A stretch of 64,000 nucleotides of DNA from Alkalilacustris brevis (lineage in GTDB: Bacteria; Pseudomonadota; Alphaproteobacteria; Rhodobacterales; Rhodobacteraceae), in assembly GCF_003350345.1 (NCBI RefSeq), contig NZ_QNVJ01000054.1, positions 91,967 to 155,966 of the forward strand. Reading direction: 5' to 3'. The position numbers and the translations under genes were made by a program. The notes beneath the pieces were generated by a model. That model was not told where the DNA came from. It was given only the letters and a program-made list of their open reading frames with translations, and did not search any database. Positions 54,890 through 64,000 of this stretch are shown piece after piece; position 1 is the stretch's first letter; every line of letters starts with the position of its first letter.

Positions 54890-56335
54890 TCATCCCGAAA
54901 GCAGGCGCCGCAGAAGATCGACATCTTCGGCGATCTGCGGATCGGATTCGCGCAGGGTCTCGACCTTGCGCACCCCGTGAATGATCGTCGTGTGATCGCG
55001 CCCGCCAAAGCGGCGGCCGATCTCGGGCAGGCTGCGCGAGGTCAGTTCCTTGGCCAGATACATCGCGATCTGCCGGGGCCGGGCGATGGTGCGCACGCGT
55101 TTCGGGCCGATCATGTCGGCAAGCCGGATGTTGTAATGCTCGGAGACCTTGCGCTGAATTTCTTCGACGGTGACGCGCCGGTCCGAGGCGCGCAGAATGT
55201 CGGCCAGACAGTCCTGCGCCAGGTCGAGCGTGATCTCGCGCCCGACCAGAGAGGCAAAGGCGAAAAGCCGGGTCAGCGCCCCTTCGAGCACGCGCACATT
55301 GGTGGTGATCCGGTGGGCAAGAAACTCCAGAACCCCGGATGCCACCTCGATCCCGCCATACTGGTGGCGGTAATTCTCGGTCTTCTGCTGAAGAATGCCG
55401 AGGCGCAATTCGTAGTCGGTGGGATGCAGATCGACGACAAGCCCGCATTGCAGGCGCGACTTGATGCGTTCCTCTAGATCCTTGATCTCGCCCGGTGCGC
55501 GATCGGCCGAGATGATAATCTGCTTTCCCTGATCGACCAGCGCGTTGAAGGTGTGAAAGAATTCGTCCTGGGTGCTGTCTTTTCCGGCGATGAATTGCAC
55601 ATCATCGACCATCAGCACATCGACCGAGCGAAACAGTTCCTTGAAATCCATGATCTGTCGATCGCGCAGCGCCTGGATGAAGCGGTACATGAACTGCTCG
55701 GCCGACAGGTAGAGCACCCGCATTTCAGGCTGGCGCGCGTTCAATTCCCAGGCGATGGCATGCATCAGGTGGGTCTTGCCAAGGCCCACGCCGCCATAAA
55801 GGAACAGCGGATTGAAGGTGACTGCGCCGCCTTCGCCCACGCGGCGCGCGGCGGCATGGGCCAGTTCGTTGGGCTTGCCCACGACAAAGCGGTCGAAAGT
55901 GAAGCGCCTGTCCAGCGCCGCGCCCGGCAGATCGCCTTCTTCATTTGCGGTTTCCGATGATTGCGGGGCGGGTCCGGCGGCGGATGCGTTGCGGTTCTGT
56001 GCAGCGCGGCTCTCCACGCCGTTACAGTTGGCCGTATTGGCCGATTTTTTCTCTGCCTTGGGCTGGGATGGCCGGGATACCTGAAAATCGATCCGCGACA
56101 CCGGCACCCCGATCCGTGCATATTCACGCAGGATCTGCTGGTTGTAATTGCGTGAGACCCATTCCCCGATAAACCGGGTCGGCACCGCGACCCGCAAGAT
56201 CCCATTGCTAAGCCCGCGAAGCTGCAGCGGTTCGATCCAGGTTACGAAGTTGTTTCTTCCGATGCTGGACTGAAGGGCCGAACGCACCTCGTCCCAGCTA
56301 TCCTGCAAAGTCTCATCCTGGCTGGTTTTCCCCAT
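54890..56335 (-). CDS. dnaA: Chromosomal replication initiator protein DnaA
   Basis: AAA+ initiator that binds DnaA boxes at the origin. The 481-residue protein has domain I (DSWDEVRSALQSSIGRNNFV), a variable linker at about 90-140, Walker A GGVGLGKTH (181-189), Walker B LMVDDVQFIAGKDS, and the domain IV DNA-binding motif GRDHTTIIHGVRKVE. The start at ATG 56335 (MGKTSQDETLQ) follows GGAAG; the frame is open upstream but without family similarity. Confidence 0.96.
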   Translation of the reverse strand: MGKTSQDETLQDSWDEVRSALQSSIGRNNFVTWIEPLQLRGLSNGILRVAVPTRFIGEWVSRNYNQQILREYARIGVPVSRIDFQVSRPSQPKAEKKSANTANCNGVESRAAQNRNASAAGPAPQSSETANEEGDLPGAALDRRFTFDRFVVGKPNELAHAAARRVGEGGAVTFNPLFLYGGVGLGKTHLMHAIAWELNARQPEMRVLYLSAEQFMYRFIQALRDRQIMDFKELFRSVDVLMVDDVQFIAGKDSTQDEFFHTFNALVDQGKQIIISADRAPGEIKDLEERIKSRLQCGLVVDLHPTDYELRLGILQQKTENYRHQYGGIEVASGVLEFLAHRITTNVRVLEGALTRLFAFASLVGREITLDLAQDCLADILRASDRRVTVEEIQRKVSEHYNIRLADMIGPKRVRTIARPRQIAMYLAKELTSRSLPEIGRRFGGRDHTTIIHGVRKVETLRESDPQIAEDVDLLRRLLSG

Positions 56336-58816
<2,481 letters not shown>

Positions 58817-58876
58817 GACGGATGGAAATGCGGAGTTGCCGTGAAGGTCGGCCAGCGCGCGAAGGGCCGCGCCCCT

Positions 58877-60115
<1,239 letters not shown>

Positions 60116-60299
60116 TGCAGGCTCCGGGGTCAGGGGTTGTGACGCGCGCGGTGTAGTGACTTTCACGGGGCGAGGCAAGCGCATGGGGCAGGCCGGGCAT
60201 ACAAAATTCAGGCTGCACCCGCCACGCCGCCGTGACAGCCCGAAATGAATCGGCTATAGCGGGGCACAACGACAGCTACCAAACCGAGGATATGCCGAG

Positions 60300-60434
60300 A
60301 TGGCCAATCACAAGCATGGCGAAATGGATATTTCCGAGCAGGAGAAGACCTTTGCGGGATTCATCAAGTTCTCGATCTGGGTCACGGTGATCGTGCTCGC
60401 CATTCTGGTGTTTCTTGCGCTGGTCAATGCCTGA
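60300..60434 (+). CDS. aa3-type cytochrome c oxidase subunit IV
   Basis: A 44-residue single-helix protein: [20 protein letters not shown], then [20 protein letters not shown] and LVNA. This matches the small bacterial subunit IV of aa3 oxidases in Paracoccus and Rhodobacter, whose role is unclear. It was read by eye because it is so short. The stop overlaps the next gene's start region (ATGCCTGA), so the two are translationally coupled. The catalytic oxidase genes are not in the window. Confidence 0.85.
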   Translation: MANHKHGEMDISEQEKTFAGFIKFSIWVTVIVLAILVFLALVNA

Positions 60435-61044
60435 TTTTCGCGCGCTTACGAGGCGGCTGATCGCGCTGCTTCTTCTGCCGGTCCTCGTGGCCGCCTGCGC
60501 GCCTGCGGGCGAATGGGCCGCTGACGATGTGGTGGCCCGTGCGCGCCATGTGTCGGATGCACCGGCCGAGATTACCCTTATCACGGTGATCAACACGCGT
60601 TCGGGCGCGGGGGATCATTCGGCGCTGATCATCAATGGTGAACACCGCATTCTGTATGACCCGGCAGGCAGCTGGTTCAACCGGCACGCACCACGGCGCA
60701 ACGATGTGCATTACGGCATGTCGCCGCAGCTTGAACGCATATATCTCGATTACCATGCACGCGACACGCATCACGTGATTGCGCAGACCTTGCGCCTGAC
60801 GCCCGGGCAGGCCGCTGCTGCAATTCAGGCGGCCAAGGCGCAATCGGCTGCACCATCCGGGCAATGCGCGGTGCGCACCAGCGCGGTGCTGCGGCAGATA
60901 CCAGGGCTTGAGGGTGTGGGCAGCACCTTTTTCCCACGCACCCTGAAGAACCGCTTCGAAGATGTGCCCGGCGTTGTTACCCGCAGGATAGATGCCCCTG
61001 TCCTGCCGCCGCGCGAAAGTGCGCAGACCGCGCTGGCTGGCTGA
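60427..61044 (+). CDS. Lipoprotein with permuted NlpC/P60-like pattern
   Basis: A 205-residue protein with signal 1-23, lipobox VAAC and C24. The mature part has [20 protein letters not shown] (H64) and later [19 protein letters not shown] (C147), with [16 protein letters not shown] between. A histidine strand before a cysteine helix is the order of permuted papain-like (YiiX/LRAT-like) hydrolases. This is an inference from order and local pattern, not a firm match. It is coupled to the cytochrome oxidase subunit IV gene. Function unknown. Confidence 0.65.
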   Translation: MPDFRALTRRLIALLLLPVLVAACAPAGEWAADDVVARARHVSDAPAEITLITVINTRSGAGDHSALIINGEHRILYDPAGSWFNRHAPRRNDVHYGMSPQLERIYLDYHARDTHHVIAQTLRLTPGQAAAAIQAAKAQSAAPSGQCAVRTSAVLRQIPGLEGVGSTFFPRTLKNRFEDVPGVVTRRIDAPVLPPRESAQTALAG

Positions 61045-61053
61045 GCAAGGCGG

Positions 61054-61986
61054 TCATTCCAGCCGGCTGCCCGGCGGCAGGCGCAGACCGCGCAGAAGCT
61101 CCGAAATCTCCATCGGGCGTTTGCCTTGACGCTGTGCCATGGTCACGGCAATGACCCCGCCATCGCCAGCCGCGATATGCAGGCTGTGCGCATCGTCTGT
61201 GGCCAGCACCTCGCCGGCTTGGGTGCCGGGTGCGGCGCGTGTCTCGGCCAGCCGGCTGCGCAACAGCTTGAGCCGCTCGCTTCCGGCCAGGCACCAGGCG
61301 CCGGGAAAGGGCGACAGCGCGCGGAGTTGGCGGTCGATCGCGGCGGCGGGTAGGGTCCAGTCGATGCGGGCCTCGGCCTTGTCGATCTTGGCGGCATAGG
61401 TGACGCTGACATCGGGTTGCGGCGCGGGCTCAAGCGTGTCGAGGCGCTCAAGCGCCGTGCAGATCAGTTCGGCCCCCATCGCGGCCAACCGGTCATGCAA
61501 GTCGCCGGTCGTGTCCTCGGGGCCGATGGGCGTGGATTGCCGCAGCAGCACCGGCCCAGTATCAAGCCCCACTTCCATCTGCATGATGCAGACCCCGGTT
61601 TCCGCATCCCCTGCCAGCACCGCGCGGTGAATGGGCGCCGCCCCGCGCCAGCGCGGCAACAGCGAGGCATGGATGTTCAGGCACCCCCGCGCGGGGGCCT
61701 CGAGCACAGCGCGGGGCAGGATCAGCCCGTAGGCCACCACCACGGCCACATCGGCCCCCAGATCGGCAAAGCGGGCCTGTTCCTGTGGGCCGCGCAGGCT
61801 TTCGGGGTGGCGCACAGGCAGGCCCAGAGCCTCGGCCTCGGCCTGCACGGGGCAGGGCCGGGGTTTTTGCCCGCGCCCAGCGGGGCGGGGTGGCTGGCAA
61901 TAGACGGCGACGACCTCATGCGCGGCGTGCAGCGCCCGCAGCGCCGGCACCGAGAAATCGGGCGTGCCCATGAACACAACCTTCAT
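61054..61986 (-). CDS. fmt: Methionyl-tRNA formyltransferase
   Basis: Formylates initiator Met-tRNA. The 310-residue enzyme shows [18 protein letters not shown], the catalytic stretch [20 protein letters not shown], and GLDTGPVLL. The start at ATG 61986 ([11 protein letters not shown]) overlaps the deformylase-like gene by four bases. It is the last gene of the def-def-like-fmt operon. Confidence 0.96.
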   Translation of the reverse strand: MKVVFMGTPDFSVPALRALHAAHEVVAVYCQPPRPAGRGQKPRPCPVQAEAEALGLPVRHPESLRGPQEQARFADLGADVAVVVAYGLILPRAVLEAPARGCLNIHASLLPRWRGAAPIHRAVLAGDAETGVCIMQMEVGLDTGPVLLRQSTPIGPEDTTGDLHDRLAAMGAELICTALERLDTLEPAPQPDVSVTYAAKIDKAEARIDWTLPAAAIDRQLRALSPFPGAWCLAGSERLKLLRSRLAETRAAPGTQAGEVLATDDAHSLHIAAGDGGVIAVTMAQRQGKRPMEISELLRGLRLPPGSRLE

Positions 61987-62495
61987 CGCCCGCCCCCACG
62001 TTTGCGCAGCTTTTCCGCGCGCGACAGCAACATCCGCCGCTTGAGCGGGCTGAGCCGGTCGAAATACATACGCCCGTTCAGATGGTCGATCTGGTGCTGT
62101 ACGCTGGTGGCCCATAGGCTGACGAAATCGCGTTCCTCCCATTCGCCATCGGCATTGAGAAACCGCACAGTCACCGCGCGCGGCCGCTCGATCCTGGCCG
62201 AGATGCCAGGCAGGTTCGGGCTGGCCTCCTCATGGGCGCGCAGCTTGATGCTTTCATGCAGGATCTCGGGGTTGGCCATGCGCACGGCCTCCCCGCGCCC
62301 GTCGGAGGCATCGACGACCGCGAGGCGCAGCAACACCCCGATCTGCGGTGCGGCAAGGCCGACGCCGGGCATGGCCTCCATGGTGTCGATCATGTCCTGC
62401 CAAAGGGCGCGGATCGCGTCGGTGATCGCATCGGCCGGGGCGGCGGGTGTGGCAAGCCGCGGGTCGGGCCAGGGCAGACAGGGGAGCACCGCCAT
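61983..62495 (-). CDS. Peptide deformylase-like protein lacking catalytic residues
   Basis: A 170-residue paralogue of the neighbouring deformylase. Motif 1 is intact (GVGLAAPQ, 44-51). Motif 2, normally EGCLS, reads EASPN, so the cysteine metal ligand is S92. Motif 3, normally HEIDH, reads HQIDH (134-138), with the catalytic glutamate replaced by Q135. The two histidine ligands remain. It is thus probably inactive as a deformylase or has a changed role. It lies between def and fmt with an 8-base gap and a 4-base overlap. Confidence 0.87.
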   Translation of the reverse strand: MAVLPCLPWPDPRLATPAAPADAITDAIRALWQDMIDTMEAMPGVGLAAPQIGVLLRLAVVDASDGRGEAVRMANPEILHESIKLRAHEEASPNLPGISARIERPRAVTVRFLNADGEWEERDFVSLWATSVQHQIDHLNGRMYFDRLSPLKRRMLLSRAEKLRKRGGGR

Positions 62496-62503
62496 ACTGC
62501 GCC

Positions 62504-63025
62504 TCAGGCCCGCGCGCGTTCGCGCTTGAGCTTGGCCATGCGCCGCGTGATCATCTGCCGCTTGAGCGGGCCGAGATAGTCGATGAACAGCTTGCCATCC
62601 AGATGGTCGATCTCGTGTTGCACGCAGGTGGCCCAGAGGCCGGTGAAATGTTCGTCCTGTGGTTGGCCGTCGATGTTGAGCCAGCGCACCTTGACCTCGG
62701 AGGGGCGTTCGACATCGGCGTATTGCTCGGGGATCGACAGGCAGCCTTCCTCGTAGGTGCTGCGCTCCTCCGAGGCCCATGTGATCTCGGGGTTGAACAG
62801 GATCAGCGGGCGCGGGTCTTCCTCGGGGTCTTTCACGCAATCCATCACGATCAACCGAGCCGAGACACCCACCTGCGGCGCGGCAAGCCCGATGCCCGGC
62901 GCGTCATACATGGTTTCCAGCATGTCACGCGCGAGCGTTTGCAGCTCGGGCGTGATCGCTTCGACCGGGGCGGCTGCCTTCTTGAGGCGCGGGTCGGGAT
63001 GTATCAGGATCGGGCGAATGGTCAT
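62504..63025 (-). CDS. def: Peptide deformylase
   Basis: Removes the formyl group from new proteins; metal-dependent. The 173-residue enzyme has all three motifs: GIGLAAPQVG, EEGCLSIPEQ and QHEIDHLDGKLF. The start at ATG 63025 (MTIRPILIHPDPRL) is the family start; an upstream in-frame start would add 12 unrelated residues. It is the first gene of the operon with the deformylase-like gene and fmt. Confidence 0.96.
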   Translation of the reverse strand: MTIRPILIHPDPRLKKAAAPVEAITPELQTLARDMLETMYDAPGIGLAAPQVGVSARLIVMDCVKDPEEDPRPLILFNPEITWASEERSTYEEGCLSIPEQYADVERPSEVKVRWLNIDGQPQDEHFTGLWATCVQHEIDHLDGKLFIDYLGPLKRQMITRRMAKLKRERARA

Positions 63026-63146
63026 GCAGCGTGATTTAGGCGAAGCTGGTGCAATGCGCAATCGGTGCCGGGGTGCCGATTTTGCAATGCGCTGCCCGTG
63101 ATGCTAGGTCTTCGAGACCCCCGAGGCAGAGAATGGAGCATTGCGA

Positions 63147-63767
63147 ATGCCGCAGGAAGAGGGCTTTCTGAGCAACATCTATTCGGTCGAAGGTAGCGAG
63201 AACCTTCGCGATTATTACGATCAATGGGCAGACAGCTACGACAGCGAACTTGCCCAAAGCGACTACCGCACGCCGCAACGCTGCGCACAGGCGCTGGCCC
63301 GCTACCTTTCCGACCCCGATGCGCCAGTGCTCGATTTTGCCTGCGGCACCGGGCTTTCGGGCGTTGCGCTGTATGCGGCAGGGTTTCGGGTTATCGACGG
63401 AATGGACATCTCTGCGGGGATGCTGGCGCAGGCGCGGGCCAAGGGCGTCTACCGCAAGCTTGTTCAGCCTGCGCCCGATGCGGTGCTCGATGCGCGCGGG
63501 CAGGGGTATGCGGCGATCGTTGCCTCGGGCGCGATCAGCCCCGGTGCCGCCCCGCCCGAGAATATCGACGGCGCGCTTGACAGTCTTGCGCAGGGCGGGC
63601 TGCTGGTGATCTCGCTCAACGACCACGCGCTCGACGAAGGCGGGTACAAGGAGCGGCTTGATGCTGCAGTGGCCGCAGGTGGGGCCGAGAGGCTCGAGGC
63701 CGCGCGCGGGCCGCACCTTCCGGCGCTGGGGCTGCAATCGACGGTGTTTGTCTTGCGGAAGGTTTAG
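63147..63767 (+). CDS. Class I SAM-dependent methyltransferase
   Basis: A 206-residue methyltransferase. Motif I VLDFACGTGLSGVAL binds SAM, the acidic loop IDGMDISAGMLAQAR follows, and GGLLVISLNDHALDEGGY is the post-motif strand region. The N-terminal YYDQWADSYDSEL helix is typical of UbiE/TPMT-like and williams-type small methyltransferases. GGAG lies eight bases before ATG 63147. No substrate hint is visible; divergent from def. Confidence 0.85.
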   Translation: MPQEEGFLSNIYSVEGSENLRDYYDQWADSYDSELAQSDYRTPQRCAQALARYLSDPDAPVLDFACGTGLSGVALYAAGFRVIDGMDISAGMLAQARAKGVYRKLVQPAPDAVLDARGQGYAAIVASGAISPGAAPPENIDGALDSLAQGGLLVISLNDHALDEGGYKERLDAAVAAGGAERLEAARGPHLPALGLQSTVFVLRKV

Positions 63768-63780
63768 GGGGAACCTGACG

Positions 63781-63900
63781 CTACTCGATAGGGTCGCCGT
63801 TCACGTCCATAGCGCCTTCAATGATGAGATGGATTTCCACCGCTTCGGCGTCGGCCCGGCTTTGCAAGCTGGCCAATGCGCACCGCTCGTTCCAACGGCA
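63781..63900 (-). other. Possible coding remnant without start codon
   Basis: A 39-codon open stretch ends at a TAG (63783-63781) and is bounded upstream in frame by another TAG at 63903-63901. It reads like real protein (ALASLQSRADAEAVEIHLII, then EGAMDVNGDPIE) but has no start codon of useful length. It could be a 3' gene fragment left by a deletion. The rest of 63768-64000 shows only hairpins. Confidence 0.3.
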
Positions 63901-63937
63901 CTATAGCGTGCTCGCGCTTGATCGGTTTCACCCTGCG

Positions 63938-63989
63938 CGGGCCGCTTGCGGCCCGGGCATGCGCCCGCCCGCCCCCCAGGCGGGCGCAT
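63938..63989. terminator. Two tandem GC hairpins at the right edge
   Basis: 63938-63945 pairs with 63948-63955 (8 bp, TT centre), and 63959-63969 pairs with 63979-63989 (11 bp, 9-base loop). No T-run follows. They may terminate transcription from outside the window or belong to a repeat. Confidence 0.4.
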
Positions 63990-64000
63990 CCGCGCCCACC

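Overview
The window is about 64 kb of GC-rich chromosome from an alphaproteobacterium, most likely a member of the Rhodobacteraceae (Roseobacter/Rhodobacter group). The evidence is the high GC content, the RpoHII-type sigma factor, the tiny aa3 cytochrome oxidase subunit IV, the dnaA-dnaN-recF arrangement, GANTC (CcrM) sites, and the many short ATGA-type overlaps between genes. No insertion sequence, prophage, CRISPR array, tRNA or rRNA was found. The DNA is almost entirely coding.

Layout, left to right. (1) 1-5340: a malic enzyme fused to a phosphotransacetylase-like domain (cut by the left edge), divergent from a nucleoside-salvage operon cdd-deoB-add-upp. (2) 5.4-8.6 kb: a SPOR-domain cell-envelope protein, a compound inverted repeat, a degenerate M48-like membrane protein and a sulfotransferase. 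(3) 8.6-12.9 kb: beta-oxidation genes (FadJ-type and thiolase), a small unknown gene and a MerR regulator, all on the minus strand. (4) 13.1-18.5 kb: two coupled hotdog thioesterases with a MATE exporter, then copper export (copA with a textbook CueR operator, and cueR). (5) 18.7-22.4 kb: an iron(III) ABC importer. (6) 22.5-28.4 kb: an H-NS-like protein, a YihY membrane protein, two small unknown genes, glycerate kinase and a lone molybdenum hydroxylase large subunit. (7) 28.4-35.5 kb: an eight-gene Mrp-type cation/proton antiporter operon. (8) 35.7-39.4 kb: a persulfide-dioxygenase-like hydrolase and the run coaBC-dut-moeB. (9) 39.6-43.8 kb: rpoHII with a sigma-E-like promoter, an esterase, gshB, yraN and rsmI. 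(10) 43.9-51.5 kb: an LpoA-like lipoprotein, glnD, a small OmdA-type gene, murJ, a rhomboid homologue and trpS. (11) 51.7-57.2 kb: an L,D-transpeptidase-like gene and the replication cluster recF-dnaN-dnaA with an 850-base upstream gap. (12) 57.2-64 kb: pgm, argG, cytochrome oxidase subunit IV with a lipoprotein, the fmt/def operon with a second deformylase-like gene, and a methyltransferase.

The most interesting themes are these. First, there are several enzyme homologues whose catalytic residues are visibly replaced: a peptide deformylase, a rhomboid, an M48-like protein, and one antiporter subunit that lacks its conserved glutamate. Second, the Mrp operon has no MrpA: it carries three antiporter-type subunits and an MbhD-MbhE-MrpB fusion. 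Third, some promoters can be read directly (CueR-copA, sigmaE-rpoHII). Fourth, CcrM sites cluster upstream of dnaA where no DnaA boxes are found. Functions are family assignments made by reading motifs; no database search was possible.
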